Shown: positions 1 through 8,291 of the stretch, piece by piece | How the letters are laid out: each line of letters starts with the position of its first letter | How positions within the stretch are numbered: the first letter of the stretch is position 1 | Assembly: GCA_964562015.1 (NCBI GenBank) | Contig: CAZLRH010000006.1 | Span: forward strand, 124,001-188,000 | Length of the DNA stretch: 64,000 nucleotides | Reading direction: 5' to 3' | Source: CAZLRH01 sp964562015 | GTDB lineage: Bacteria; Verrucomicrobiota; Verrucomicrobiia; Opitutales; JABDGR01 | The notes under the pieces: model-generated | Seen by the model: only the letters and a program-made list of their open reading frames with translations | What the model was told of the DNA's origin: nothing | Database searches by the model: none | Position numbers and translations under genes: made by a program

Positions 1-332
1 ATTTGGCTGGAGAGCTCGAAACATTGTTGGCGTAGCGTCTTCGCCGTGTCTTCTTTCATGAAGTCTTGGTCTTCGGCAACGTAGATCAGGGAACGAACTT
101 CGCCACAAGACGCCTTGGCGATAAACAGAAAGCGAACGAAGTCCTTGTTGGAGCCTCGCTCAAAGCCTTCCGCCAGATTGGTCATCACCGACAGGGCGGC
201 TCGTTTAACTTGGTCGCGCAATTCAAACTCGCGGCCAAACGCGCCTTTGCGCACGTATTCGTAAACAGATTTAACGAGCAATCGTGCGGACTGCCACAAT
301 GGAAGCTCCTCAAACTGTTGATAGCGTGGCAT
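1..332 (-). CDS. Four helix bundle protein (S23-like), 3'-truncated by window edge
   Basis: Reading the minus strand from the ATG at 332 gives an open frame of about 110 residues that runs off the start of the window. It begins MPRYQQFEELPLWQSARLLV and contains the blocks ELRDQVKRAALSVMTNLAEG and FVRFLFIAKASCGEVRSLIY. These are the hallmark blocks of the four-helix-bundle family (TIGR02436, the S23 intervening-sequence family): an aromatic start, then R-A-A-x-S-x-x-x-N-x-A-E-G, then a helix with A-x-x-S-x-x-E-x-x-S. Family members are about 115-125 residues, so only a few C-terminal residues are missing. The biochemical role of the family is not established. It lies downstream of argF in the same direction, with a 7-nt-periodic repeat just ahead of it. 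Its G+C is lower than that of the arg genes. Confidence 0.85.
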   Translation of the reverse strand, partial: MPRYQQFEELPLWQSARLLVKSVYEYVRKGAFGREFELRDQVKRAALSVMTNLAEGFERGSNKDFVRFLFIAKASCGEVRSLIYVAEDQDFMKEDTAKTLRQQCFELSSQ

Positions 333-357
333 GAATAGACCCAGATCAAAGGTCGGT

Positions 358-399
358 GTTTGAATTTTGAATCTTCAATTTTGAATTTTGAATCTTCTT
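358..399. repeat. 7-nt-periodic spacer repeat
   Basis: Six consecutive heptamers are visible on the plus strand, mostly TTTTGAA with two TCTTCAA/TCTTCTT variants. The tract covers the argF stop codon and lies just upstream of the four-helix-bundle gene, which starts at 332 on the minus strand. It belongs to the set of locus-specific heptad tracts described in the findings. Confidence 0.75.
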
Positions 400-1330
400 A
401 TTTTTTCGCCACCAGCCACGCCAGGATCGCCTTCTGCACGTGCAGCCGGTTTTCCGCCTGGTCGAAGATGATGCTGCGCGGGTCGTCGAGGACTTCCTGC
501 GTGACTTCCAGGCCGGGGTGCGCGGGCAGGCAGTGCATGAAATACGCGCCGGGCTTGGCGGCATCGAGCAATTGGCGCGTGACGGCGTAGGGTTTGAGTG
601 CGTCGATGCGCCCGTTTTCCTCCGCCTCCTTGCCCATCGAAACCCACACGTCCGTGTAGAGCGCGTCAGCGCCGTCGGCGGCCTCGCGTGGATCGTTCGT
701 GAAGGTGAATTTGCCGCCGAGCTTTTTAAGGAGCGCAGTGATTTCCGGGCCGGGTTCGAAACCAGGCGGGCCCGCCAGCGCGATTTCCAGGCCGAAGTGG
801 TGCGCGCCAAGCAGCCAGGAATTCGCGACGTTGCAGGCGGTGTCGCCGAAGAAGGCGACCTTGCGGCCTTCGAGTGAACCGAGCAGGTCGCCGCCTTCGC
901 TCCACCGTTCCGCGAGGGTGAAGACGTCGGTGTACAACTGGCACGGGTGCAGGAAATCCGAAAGCGCGTTGACAATCGGGATGCTGCCGGCCTGCGCGAA
1001 TTCCTCGAGCAGCTTGTGTTCGTAGCAACGAATGATGAGGCCGTGCAGGTAGCGTGAGAGCACCCGCGCGGTGTCGGCGACGGTTTCCCCGCGGCTGATC
1101 TGCAGGTCGTCGGCATTGAGCGTGATGGGCGTGCCCCCCATTTCCGCGACGCCGACATGGAATGACACGCGCGTGCGCGTGCTCTTCTTGTAGAAAAGGA
1201 GGCTCCACGTCTGGCCGCGCAACAACTCCGCGCCGAAGCGCCCGCGTTGCTGCTTGAGCCGGGCGGCGTGGCTGAACAGGGAGTCGAGCTGGTCGGCCGG
1301 AATGTCGGTTTCTTTGAGAAAGTGTTTCAT
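398..1330 (-). CDS. argF: Ornithine carbamoyltransferase
   Basis: This enzyme transfers the carbamoyl group of carbamoyl phosphate to ornithine to give citrulline, the sixth step of arginine synthesis, in the cytoplasm. The 310-residue product has the carbamoyl-phosphate loop KKSTRTRVSFHVG near residue 50 and the ornithine-side motif MHCLPAHPG near residue 265. Length and motif order are normal for a catabolic/anabolic OTCase monomer, which forms trimers. The ATG at 1330 begins MKHFLKETDIPADQLDSL, a natural N-terminus. It is the last gene of the argC-J-B-D-F series, with only 7 nt after the argD stop, so co-transcription is very likely. Citrulline would then go to ArgG and ArgH, which are not in this window. 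Confidence 0.97.
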   Translation of the reverse strand: MKHFLKETDIPADQLDSLFSHAARLKQQRGRFGAELLRGQTWSLLFYKKSTRTRVSFHVGVAEMGGTPITLNADDLQISRGETVADTARVLSRYLHGLIIRCYEHKLLEEFAQAGSIPIVNALSDFLHPCQLYTDVFTLAERWSEGGDLLGSLEGRKVAFFGDTACNVANSWLLGAHHFGLEIALAGPPGFEPGPEITALLKKLGGKFTFTNDPREAADGADALYTDVWVSMGKEAEENGRIDALKPYAVTRQLLDAAKPGAYFMHCLPAHPGLEVTQEVLDDPRSIIFDQAENRLHVQKAILAWLVAKK

Positions 1331-1337
1331 ATTATTT

Positions 1338-2540
1338 TCAAACTTTGGATTTCCATGCGAGAAAGACGCGGCGCAGAATGGCGAGCGCGGCGTCGAGGTC
1401 GGCGGCCGTGGCGGTCAACGCGGGCAGGAGCCGGATGGTGCTGCCGCCGGCGGCGGCCACGAGGAGGCCCGCTTCGCGCAGGGCGGCGACAATGGGGCCG
1501 GGCTCGACCGCCAGTTGGAGGCCGAACATGAAACCCTGGCCGCGCACGGCGGTGAACACATGCGGCGTTTCCGCCGCGAGCGCCTGGAGCTTGCGGTGCA
1601 CCTCGGGCGCGACGGCGTTGACGTGGGCGATTAATTTTTCGCGCTCCATGACTTCGAGCACGGCGAGACCGGCGGCGCAGGCGAGGGGATTGCCGCCGAA
1701 AGTATTACCGTGCGAGCCTGGGGTGAACAGCGGCGCGTAAGCCTCGGCGATCCACACCGCGCCGAGGGGAAAACCGCCGCCGAGACCCTTGGCGAGACCC
1801 ACGGCGTCGGCCTGAATGCCGGCGTGCTGGCAGGCGAGAAATTTGCCCGTGCGGCCGATGCCGCATTGCACTTCGTCAATCATCAGCAGCAATTGCTTCC
1901 GGTCGCACAGCGCCCGCAGGCCGCGAAGAAATTCCGTCGTCGCGGCGTGCACGCCGGATTCGCCCTGGATCGTTTCAATGAAAATCGCGGCGGTCTGGTC
2001 GTCCACGAGCGCTTCAAAGCTCGCGAGATTATTCAGCTCGCCAAACGCAAAGCCCTCGAGCATCGGCCGGAAGCCGCCCTGGATTTTCTCCTGCGGCGTC
2101 GCCGCCATGCCGCCGAACGTGCGGCCATGAAAAGCGTTTTTCGCGCAGAGAACCTTGTACCGTTTGCCCTCGACGCCGCCTTCCCGCGCGCGACCGTGCA
2201 GCCGCGCCAGTTTGAGGAGTGTTTCGTTGGCCTCAGTGCCGGAATTGCAGAAAAACATCCGGCCCGGGCCGATGCGTTCGACCAGCGCTTTCGCGAGTTC
2301 GCCCTGCGGCAGGTTGCGATAAAGATTACTGCAATGCGCGAAAGTGGCGGCCTGTTGCTGCACGCGCTCGACCCACACAGGATGGGCGTGACCCAAGCCG
2401 GTGACGGCAATGCCCGCGGCAAAATCCAGATACTCGCGCCCCGCGGCGTCCCACACGCGCAAGCCCTTCCCGCGGGCCAGCGTGAGGGCCGGCTTCGCGT
2501 AATTGCCCAGGAGATAGGCGTCGTAATCGGGGGCGGACAT
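1338..2540 (-). CDS. argD: Acetylornithine aminotransferase
   Basis: This is a class III, PLP-dependent aminotransferase that converts N-acetylglutamate semialdehyde to N-acetylornithine. I place the start at 2540 (MSAPDYDAYLLGNYAKPALT), giving 400 residues as in the family; the longer upstream frame is unsupported extension into the argB spacer. Visible motifs are FCNSGTEANETLLKLAR (phosphate binding), FHGRTFGGMAATPQ, the LLMIDEVQCGIGRTG block with the PLP-contacting Asp, and the Schiff-base lysine in GLAKGLGGGFPLGA. It sits between argB and argF in the same orientation. Some ArgD enzymes also serve lysine synthesis (succinyl-diaminopimelate aminotransferase); the sequence alone cannot decide that. 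Confidence 0.96.
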   Translation of the reverse strand: MSAPDYDAYLLGNYAKPALTLARGKGLRVWDAAGREYLDFAAGIAVTGLGHAHPVWVERVQQQAATFAHCSNLYRNLPQGELAKALVERIGPGRMFFCNSGTEANETLLKLARLHGRAREGGVEGKRYKVLCAKNAFHGRTFGGMAATPQEKIQGGFRPMLEGFAFGELNNLASFEALVDDQTAAIFIETIQGESGVHAATTEFLRGLRALCDRKQLLLMIDEVQCGIGRTGKFLACQHAGIQADAVGLAKGLGGGFPLGAVWIAEAYAPLFTPGSHGNTFGGNPLACAAGLAVLEVMEREKLIAHVNAVAPEVHRKLQALAAETPHVFTAVRGQGFMFGLQLAVEPGPIVAALREAGLLVAAAGGSTIRLLPALTATAADLDAALAILRRVFLAWKSKV

Positions 2541-2585
2541 GGCGGGAAAATAAAAAAGGAATAGGCTGGGGACGGGATCTTCCCG

Positions 2586-2607
2586 CGGCGCGTTGAAGAA
2601 CGCGCCG
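2586..2607 (-). promoter_or_regulatory. Intercistronic hairpin between argB and argD
   Basis: A perfect 9-bp stem with a 4-nt loop lies in the 74-nt gap between the argB stop and the argD start (arm GGCGCGTT, loop GAAG on the plus strand). There is no U-tract after it on the minus strand, so it is not an ordinary intrinsic terminator. It could stabilise a processed mRNA or lower argD translation; this is inference. Confidence 0.45.
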
Positions 2608-2614
2608 GCTTGGC

Positions 2615-3502
2615 TCAGCCATTGACGATTTCGGTGCCGATCCCTTGATCGGTGAAGATTTCCAGGAGGAGGCTGTGCGGGCGGTGGCCGTCCACGAAGT
2701 GCACGCGATGCACGCCCTGGTCGAGCGCTTTGACGGCGCTGTCCACTTTCGGCAACATGCCGCTCGTGATAATTTTCCGCGCCTTGAGGTCGGGCACCTG
2801 GCTCGAGGAAAGCGTGGAAATCAGCGTCGAGGGATCGGCCTGATTCGTGAGCAGGCCCGGCACATCGCACAAATACACCAGCCGCCGGGCGCGCAGCGCG
2901 CTTGCCACTGCGGCGGCGGCGACATCGGCATTCGTGTTGTAAGAATGGTCCAACTCGTCCACCGCGATGGGGGAAAGCACGGGCAGATAATTTTCGCCGA
3001 GCGCTTTTTTAATCAACTTGGTTTTGACGTAATTGACTTCGCCGACAAAACCGAGATCCAGCGGCTCGCCCGATTCGCCGACGGGGAAATGTTTCTGGCA
3101 CAGGAAGACGTCATTGCCCTTCATGCCGAAGGGATTCGCGCCCTGTTGCTGGAGCAGCGCGCAAATTTCCGCGTTGGTCTGGCCGTTGAGCGTTTGCTCG
3201 ACGATGCGCATGGCGGCTTCGTCAGTCACACGCAAACCGTGGCGAAATTCCGGCTTCAGCCCGGCCGCTTCCATCGCGCGCGTGATGGCTTTGCCACCGC
3301 CATGCACGACGACGACCTGAATGCCGACTGCCGCGAGAAAGGCGAGGTCGGTGGCCACGCTCATGCGCGCGGCGGGGTCCGGATCGTCCATGAACGCGCC
3401 GCCGTATTTGACCACGAAGATCGAGCCGCGGAAGCGCTGGATGTACGGCAGCGCCTCGAGCAGCACGCCTGCTTTCGTGGTGGGATTAAGCTCCTGAGTC
3501 AT
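2615..3502 (-). CDS. argB: Acetylglutamate kinase
   Basis: This cytoplasmic enzyme phosphorylates N-acetylglutamate with ATP, the second step and usual feedback point of the arginine pathway. The 295-residue product has the amino-acid-kinase fold signatures IFVVKYGGAFMDD (catalytic Lys of the glycine-rich strand), VVVVHGGGKAI (substrate and phosphate binding), NTNADVAAAAVASALRA and LVYLCDVPGLL. The N-terminal extension before the fold contains the PYIQRFRG segment typical of the arginine-inhibitable hexameric type, so arginine feedback control is likely. It lies between argJ and argD on the same strand. The ATG at 3502 gives the normal N-terminus MTQELNPTTKAGVLLEALPY. Confidence 0.97.
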   Translation of the reverse strand: MTQELNPTTKAGVLLEALPYIQRFRGSIFVVKYGGAFMDDPDPAARMSVATDLAFLAAVGIQVVVVHGGGKAITRAMEAAGLKPEFRHGLRVTDEAAMRIVEQTLNGQTNAEICALLQQQGANPFGMKGNDVFLCQKHFPVGESGEPLDLGFVGEVNYVKTKLIKKALGENYLPVLSPIAVDELDHSYNTNADVAAAAVASALRARRLVYLCDVPGLLTNQADPSTLISTLSSSQVPDLKARKIITSGMLPKVDSAVKALDQGVHRVHFVDGHRPHSLLLEIFTDQGIGTEIVNG

Positions 3503-3622
3503 GGAAAATCAACCGGCTGATGCGACGGATAAGAGGATGGGTTGGGAAAGGGGAGAAATTGGCAAAGGAATCGTTGGGGCGCAACCAAACAAGCGGGCGG
3601 CGCCGTGGTTGTCACCGCGTTG

Positions 3623-4846
3623 TCACTCACTTTTATTGTAGGTCACGTAGCCTTCGGTGAGGTCGCTGGCCAGGAGGCGAAACGCGCCGGGGCCGAGCCG
3701 CAGATCGAGCGTGATGCGGAAGCGCGGCTGGCGCACGATGGCCTTCCACCGCTCGAGGTTTTCCGGATGCGGCGTGCCCGCCAGCAACACCGGCGATTCA
3801 TCGTAAAATAAATCGAGCTTTTCCTCGACGAGTCCCACGCGCGCGTAACCCGCAGCGTCGGTGAGCCGGCCCCAATTCGGGTCCTCCCCGCACCACGAAG
3901 ATTTCACGAGCAGGGAATTGCCGATGGCGCGGGCGACTTTTTCCGCGGCCGCCTCGTCCGGCGCGCCGCGCACGACAACTTCGACCACCTTGGAAATTTT
4001 TTCGCCATCGCTGACAATGCGGGTCGCGAGATGATCGCACACCTGGTGCAGCGCCCGCGCAAAAACAGCGCGGGCTTCCGCGGGCGCGGCGCCGAGATCA
4101 AAACCCGACGCACCGTTTGCGAGCAGCAGCACGGTATCATTGGTGCTCATGTCGCCATCCACCGTGATGGCGTTAAAGGTGCGGCGCACGCCCTCGCGCA
4201 AGAGTTCATGGAGCAACGCGGTCGGCACGGCGGCGTCGGTGCAAATGAACGCGAGCATCGTTGCCATGTCGGGCTGGATCATGCCCGCGCCTTTGGCCAT
4301 GGCGGCGAGATTCACGGTCTTGCCCTGCCAGGAAAACCGCGCGGTGCAGGTTTTCGTGCGGGTGTCGGACGTGAGAATGGCATTCGCGGAATGACGGCCG
4401 TCGGCGGGCGTCGTCCCCAAAGCCGTGGCGGCATGATCGATGCCGTGGAGAATGCGTGTCAGCGGCAGCAACCGGCCGATGCGCCCGGTCGAGCAGACGA
4501 GCATGGAGCCGGTCGGCGTGTTGGCGGCGCGGGCAGCCCGGGCGACCATCATTTGGGCGTCGTGCATTCCTTGCGGACCGGTGCAGGCGTTGGCATTGCC
4601 GCTGTTGGCGACAAAGCCGTGAATGGGTGCGCCGGATTTCAGCACTTCCACGCAGATGCGCACAGGCGCGGCCTTCACGTCATTGCGGGTGAAAACGCCT
4701 GCGGCGGTGCACGGCGCGGTTGAGCGCACCAGCGTGAGATCGAGCCGATCGGAATTTTTCTCGCGAATATCGCACGCCACGGCGCCCGCGGCAAAACCGG
4801 CGGCATCCGTGACGCCGGGAGAATCGGCGATGAAGTCAATGGCCAT
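3623..4846 (-). CDS. argJ: Bifunctional glutamate N-acetyltransferase / ornithine acetyltransferase
   Basis: ArgJ moves the acetyl group from N-acetylornithine back to glutamate, making the cyclic arginine pathway; many members also use acetyl-CoA. The 407-residue precursor carries the self-cleavage site in KGAGMIQPDMATMLAFICTD, where the Thr of ATML becomes the nucleophilic N-terminus of the beta subunit. Other family blocks visible are GVFTRNDVKAAPV, NSGNANACTG, VDGDMSTNDT and SWCGEDPNWGR. It lies 34 nt after argC and 120 nt before argB. Its presence beside argC, B, D and F, with no argA or argE here, supports the acetyl-recycling route. Confidence 0.97.
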   Translation of the reverse strand: MAIDFIADSPGVTDAAGFAAGAVACDIREKNSDRLDLTLVRSTAPCTAAGVFTRNDVKAAPVRICVEVLKSGAPIHGFVANSGNANACTGPQGMHDAQMMVARAARAANTPTGSMLVCSTGRIGRLLPLTRILHGIDHAATALGTTPADGRHSANAILTSDTRTKTCTARFSWQGKTVNLAAMAKGAGMIQPDMATMLAFICTDAAVPTALLHELLREGVRRTFNAITVDGDMSTNDTVLLLANGASGFDLGAAPAEARAVFARALHQVCDHLATRIVSDGEKISKVVEVVVRGAPDEAAAEKVARAIGNSLLVKSSWCGEDPNWGRLTDAAGYARVGLVEEKLDLFYDESPVLLAGTPHPENLERWKAIVRQPRFRITLDLRLGPGAFRLLASDLTEGYVTYNKSE

Positions 4847-4880
4847 GGAAGGGGGCGGTTAATTCGTGGTCGCAAAAAAA

Positions 4881-5909
4881 TTACAACAAACCTTCGCTCT
4901 CGGGCCAGCCGGCGACGAGATTCATGATTTGCACGGCCTGGCCGCTTGCGCCCTTGAGGAGATTGTCCTCGGCGGAAACGAGCACGACGTTGCCGGTGCG
5001 CGGATCATGCGCGGCGGCGATATCAATGCGGTTCGTGCCGGTCACCAGCGCGGTGTCCGGATTCTGGCCGCGCGGCAAAATCTGCACGAATGGCCGACCG
5101 GCATAAGCATCGCGCCAGGTGGCCAGCACCGCTTCGGCGTCGTTGACTTTCGCGCGGGCCACAATGGTAGTGGCGATGCCACGGCGCATGGGCGCCAGAT
5201 GCGGCGTGAATTGAATGATGACTTTGGCGCCGGCTGCGGCGGAGAGCTGCTCCTCGATCTCGGAGAGATGCCGGTGCTTGGGGAAACCGTAGGCCTTCGC
5301 GCTTTCGGCGCGTTCGCAGAAAAGATAATCCTCATCCACCTTTTTCCCCGCGCCGGAAACGCCGCTGAAGGAATTGACGACGATGTTTTCCGCGCTCACC
5401 ACGCCGGCGCGCAACAGCGGCACCAGCGGCACGAGCACGCTCGTCGGATAGCAACCCGGGCAGGCGAGCAGCCGTTTTTGCTGCCAGCCGTCGCGCATGA
5501 TTTCCGGCAGGACGTACACGGCCTCCTGGAGCAATTCCGGTGCCGGATGCGCATGGCCGTAAAATTCCCGATAGATCTCCGGCGAAGTAAGGCGAAAATC
5601 GGCACTCAAATCGATGACCCGCTTGCCGGCGGCGAGCAGGGGCCGGGCGTATTCGGCCGCGACGCCATGCGGCAGCGCGAGAAAATACAAATCCACCTTG
5701 GGATCCGCCGCGAGCGCGCCGGGCTCGCTCGGGGCAAACACGAGGGACGGCGGCACAACGCCCCGCAGCCGCGGCAGCGCCTGCCCCAGCGGCTGGCCCG
5801 CGAGCGTGCGCGAGGTGACGCTCACCAGCCGGGCGCGCGGATGCCGCACCAGGAGCCGCACGAGCTCCTCGCCTGAATAACCGGACGCGCCGATGATGCC
5901 GACATTCAT
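4881..5909 (-). CDS. argC: N-acetyl-gamma-glutamyl-phosphate reductase
   Basis: ArgC reduces N-acetylglutamyl phosphate to the semialdehyde with NADPH. I start it at 5909, where MNVGIIGASGYSGEELVRLL gives the NADP-binding GxSGYxG loop at the very N-terminus; the longer frame only adds spacer translation. The product has 342 residues, normal for the family. The catalytic cysteine lies in LLACPGCYPTSVLVPLVPLL, and the later block GVSGAGKKVDEDYLFCE is also typical. It is the first gene of the arginine series. Its start codon is preceded by a 7-nt-periodic repeat tract and, further upstream, by the rpsI terminator, so the operon promoter is probably within about 100 nt. Confidence 0.97.
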   Translation of the reverse strand: MNVGIIGASGYSGEELVRLLVRHPRARLVSVTSRTLAGQPLGQALPRLRGVVPPSLVFAPSEPGALAADPKVDLYFLALPHGVAAEYARPLLAAGKRVIDLSADFRLTSPEIYREFYGHAHPAPELLQEAVYVLPEIMRDGWQQKRLLACPGCYPTSVLVPLVPLLRAGVVSAENIVVNSFSGVSGAGKKVDEDYLFCERAESAKAYGFPKHRHLSEIEEQLSAAAGAKVIIQFTPHLAPMRRGIATTIVARAKVNDAEAVLATWRDAYAGRPFVQILPRGQNPDTALVTGTNRIDIAAAHDPRTGNVVLVSAEDNLLKGASGQAVQIMNLVAGWPESEGLL

Positions 5910-5912
5910 AAG

Positions 5913-5947
5913 AGAAGTTAGAAGTAAGAAGTTAGAAGTAAGAAGTA
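5913..5947. repeat. 7-nt-periodic leader repeat before argC
   Basis: Five exact heptamers alternate AGAAGTT and AGAAGTA on the plus strand. They end 3 nt before the argC start codon, so the argC leader reads TACTTCT/AACTTCT repeatedly. It is pyrimidine-rich and leaves no Shine-Dalgarno-like purine run in the last 35 nt. Confidence 0.85.
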
Positions 5948-5993
5948 AAGACGCAGAAAACGGTGGTGCTTTGGCCGCGGGGCCCGAAAACAA

Positions 5994-6029
5994 CGAACCC
6001 TCCGGGGCAAGATGCCGCCGGAGGGTTCG
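5994..6029 (-). terminator. Intrinsic terminator after rpsI
   Basis: A perfect 12-bp inverted repeat (CGAACCCTCCGG at 5994-6005 and its complement at 6018-6029) stands 20 nt after the rpsI stop on the minus strand. It is followed on that strand by TTGTTTTCG. It should separate the rplM-rpsI transcript from the arginine operon. Confidence 0.8.
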
Positions 6030-6049
6030 CAAAAGAGACTTCCAAAAAA

Positions 6050-6451
6050 TTAACGTTTCGAGAACTGGAAGCGTTTGCGCGCGCCGGGGCGGCCCGGTTT
6101 CTTGCGTTCTTTTTCACGCGGATCGCGGGTGATCTGGCCGGCCTTCTTCAAGGGGGGCCGCAGTTCCGGGTTCATGCGCTGCAACGCCCGGGCGAGGCCG
6201 TGCGCAATCGCGCCCGCCTGGCCGACGTTGCCGCCGCCCCGCACTTCGACGATCACGTCGTGCGCGCTGGTGAGGCTGGTGATGGTCAAGGGCGCGGTGG
6301 CCTGCTTGATCAAGCGTTCGACTTTCAGATACGCCGTCACATCGATGCCGTTGACGGTCATCTTGCCGGTGCCCGGGAAGAGGCGCACTTGGGCGGTGGC
6401 CGTCTTGCGGCGGCCGGTGCCGGTAAACAGGGTGTCTGTTTTCAAATTCAT
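6050..6451 (-). CDS. rpsI: 30S ribosomal protein S9
   Basis: The 133-residue product is a universal small-subunit protein whose basic C-terminal tail reaches the ribosomal P site. Diagnostic blocks are TGRRKTATAQVRLFPGTGK near the start, GGGNVGQAGAIAHGLARAL in the middle, and RDPREKERKKPGRPGARKRF followed by QFSKR at the end, the canonical S9 terminus. It lies 31 nt after rplM in the usual rplM-rpsI order, so the two are certainly one transcription unit. A strong hairpin terminator follows. Confidence 0.98.
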   Translation of the reverse strand: MNLKTDTLFTGTGRRKTATAQVRLFPGTGKMTVNGIDVTAYLKVERLIKQATAPLTITSLTSAHDVIVEVRGGGNVGQAGAIAHGLARALQRMNPELRPPLKKAGQITRDPREKERKKPGRPGARKRFQFSKR

Positions 6452-6482
6452 GGAGAGAGGAGAAATTTAGCGGGAGGAAAAC

Positions 6483-6911
6483 TTAAATGGGAAACGGCTT
6501 CGGCACCTGGGCCTCGTGCGGATGCTTCGTGCCGGGATAGACCTTCAGCTTGGTGAGCATTTTCGAGGCGATGCGGTTTTTCGGCAGCATGCCTTTCACG
6601 GCGTGCATGATGAGAAATTCCGGGCGGTGTTCGCGGAAATGCGCGACGCTGCGGTATTTTTCACGGCCAACCCAGCCGGTGAAAAACATGTATTGCTTGT
6701 CGGTTTCCTTGCGGCCCGTGACGCGCACTTTCGCGGCGTTGAGGACGACGACGAAATCGCCGGTGTCCACGTTGGGCGTGTAGATGGGCTTGTGCCGGCC
6801 CCGGAGGACCTGCGCAATGCGGGCGGCGAGGCGCCCCAGGACCTGGCCGTCAGCATCGACGACGAACCATTGCTGGGTGAACGCTCCGGACTTGGCTAAA
6901 GTGGTTTTCAT
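6483..6911 (-). CDS. rplM: 50S ribosomal protein L13
   Basis: L13 is an early-assembling large-subunit protein. The 142-residue product has the family blocks WFVVDADGQVLGRLAARIAQ, DTGDFVVVLNAAKVRVTGRK, MFFTGWVGREKYRS and AVKGMLPKNRIASKMLTKLK. Length is typical. It is the first gene of the rplM-rpsI pair; the 168 nt between it and the upstream porin gene contains the porin terminator and must also carry the rplM promoter. Confidence 0.98.
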   Translation of the reverse strand: MKTTLAKSGAFTQQWFVVDADGQVLGRLAARIAQVLRGRHKPIYTPNVDTGDFVVVLNAAKVRVTGRKETDKQYMFFTGWVGREKYRSVAHFREHRPEFLIMHAVKGMLPKNRIASKMLTKLKVYPGTKHPHEAQVPKPFPI

Positions 6912-7006
6912 GACGCGGGAAAAGGCAGGAAAATAGACCGTTGGGCGCAGGTGTCAAAAGTATTTTCAGAGGAGGCGCCGATTTTCTCCGGGGGTGGAAA
7001 ATGCAA

Positions 7007-7035
7007 CGCCCGTCCCGGCAAGGCCGGGACGGGCG
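7007..7035 (-). terminator. Hairpin terminator after first barrel protein gene
   Basis: A perfect 13-bp stem (CGCCCGTCCCGGC at 7007-7019 and its complement at 7023-7035) has a 3-nt loop. It lies 45 nt past the porin stop on the minus strand and is followed there by TTGCATTTTCC. It works as a terminator for 7080-7922 and insulates rplM. Confidence 0.75.
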
Positions 7036-7079
7036 CGGCAAAATAAACTTGGAGCGCGGGGCCCCAAGGAAGGTGAGGC

Positions 7080-7922
7080 TTACTTGCTGAACTTCAAGCC
7101 CACGCCGGCCCAGACGTTTTCGTCCGTGCCGCCACCTTGGGAGTTCGTGCCGAACGCCGGGTAGAACACATTGCCGTCATTGTTGCCCGCATAGCGGAAA
7201 CCAACGAAGGCGGTGGTGAAGTCGTTAATCTTGTAGTTCAGGTCCAGGGTCACGCCCCAGTAGCTGTAGCTGTTGCGCCAGTTCGGAGCGCCAGCGTTGA
7301 GCTGGTCGCCACGTTGACGGAGCGAGTCGAGCCAGCCCACGTAAGCGCGGGGAGTCAGCGACAGGCCCTTGACGCCGGTCATGTTGCTCATGTCCCAGGT
7401 GTACTTCAGCGAGAACTCCACCACGCTCTGGTTGAGGATGAAGTCGTAGTAGTAATACACGGAGGGGCTGAGGTTGTAGCTCAACACGCTCGAGGTATCA
7501 TAGGTCACGCCGACGAAGATTTCGTCGGAGCGATCCAGAGCATTGGCGGTGCCGCCAGCTTCGGGATACCAGTAGTAGGTGTCGCCCACGTCGAGGGACA
7601 AGCCTTTGACCAGAGCGTCCAACGGATAGGCATAGCCACCGTAGAGGTCGATCTCGTCAGCCTGGTCAGGACCGCCGGCATTGGTGCGGCGACCGATGGG
7701 TTGGTTGGTCCAGACGCCAGCATAGAGGCTGCCGCCGAACACCGGGTAACCAAACTCGGCCTTCGGTTGGAAGGCGTTGTTGGTGATTTTCTTGGCGCGG
7801 TACACGTACTGGGATTCCCAGTCGATGGTGCCCGAAACCGAGAGGTCGCTCAGCGGGTTCTGCGCATAAGCATTGGCGCCCAGCATAGCCGCGAAGGCCA
7901 CAGTAAGGATGGTTTTGTTCAT
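7080..7922 (-). CDS. TorF-like outer-membrane beta-barrel protein, paralogue 1
   Basis: The 280-residue product starts with a signal peptide (MNKTILTVAFAAMLGANAYA, cut probably after AYA). The mature part begins LSVSGTIDWESQYVYRAKKI and continues with alternating aromatic beta strands such as YWYPEAGG and SPSVYYYYDFILNQ. It ends AGVGLKFSK, the hydrophobic terminal strand with near-terminal aromatic residue expected of an outer-membrane barrel. The N-terminal pattern (D/T-xx-YVYRG-xx near residue 40) resembles the TorF/TIGR02001 putative porins. Substrate is unknown. It is closely similar to the protein at 8369-9316, so the two are tandem duplicates, each with its own leader and terminator. 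Annotation as porin is by family resemblance only. Confidence 0.8.
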   Translation of the reverse strand: MNKTILTVAFAAMLGANAYAQNPLSDLSVSGTIDWESQYVYRAKKITNNAFQPKAEFGYPVFGGSLYAGVWTNQPIGRRTNAGGPDQADEIDLYGGYAYPLDALVKGLSLDVGDTYYWYPEAGGTANALDRSDEIFVGVTYDTSSVLSYNLSPSVYYYYDFILNQSVVEFSLKYTWDMSNMTGVKGLSLTPRAYVGWLDSLRQRGDQLNAGAPNWRNSYSYWGVTLDLNYKINDFTTAFVGFRYAGNNDGNVFYPAFGTNSQGGGTDENVWAGVGLKFSK

Positions 7923-7990
7923 TTTAATCCAGTTTGTTTGTTTGTTTTAGGCAGTGCCCCGCCCTTCCCAGCCGGGTAGTTGAGGCACTG
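7923..7990 (-). promoter_or_regulatory. Structured 5' leader of barrel paralogue 1
   Basis: Reading towards the gene, an inverted repeat CAGTGCC/GGCACTG (7984-7990 and 7952-7958) is followed by CCTAAAACAAACAAACAAAC, then CTGGAT and the start codon. Nearly the same layout, a hairpin and then a CAAAC-type run, precedes paralogue 2. This suggests a conserved mRNA leader rather than chance. Confidence 0.5.
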
Positions 7991-8040
7991 AAAGCAACGA
8001 GAATCTGGATTTCGTTTAAGAACGCAAGCGGTTTTTCACA

Positions 8041-8068
8041 ATTGTAACAAATGTAAAAAAATTGTTAA
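8041..8068 (-). promoter_or_regulatory. Candidate sigma-70 promoter of barrel paralogue 1
   Basis: On the minus strand TTAACA (8063-8068) and TACAAT (8041-8046) are separated by 16 nt inside a very AT-rich stretch. This would place the transcript start near 8034 and give a leader of about 110 nt. The remainder of the 446-nt gap (to 8368) is AT-rich and holds no open frame I can support, except the terminator at 8292-8332. Confidence 0.45.
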
Positions 8069-8291
8069 ATACCCTGATCTTGGGGTCGAAATCTTGCCGA
8101 TTTTGGGGTGAATCAAATTTCTCAATAATTTCATAAGTTATTAATAGTGAGCAATTTATATATCACATATATTACGGTGCTGAAAACTTTCGATCCACTT
8201 CCGAAAGAAGGCAATTGTTTTTGAATTATCGAGCGAACCGCGACCTCGATTCAAATTTTTTTACGCTGTAAGTGCCTTTTGCGTAAAAAAA

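Noticed and set aside
2541..2870. N-terminal extension of ArgD by 110 residues
   Set aside because: The added residues are Arg/Gly/His-rich translation of the end of argB in another frame; family members start at MSAPDYD-like sequence.
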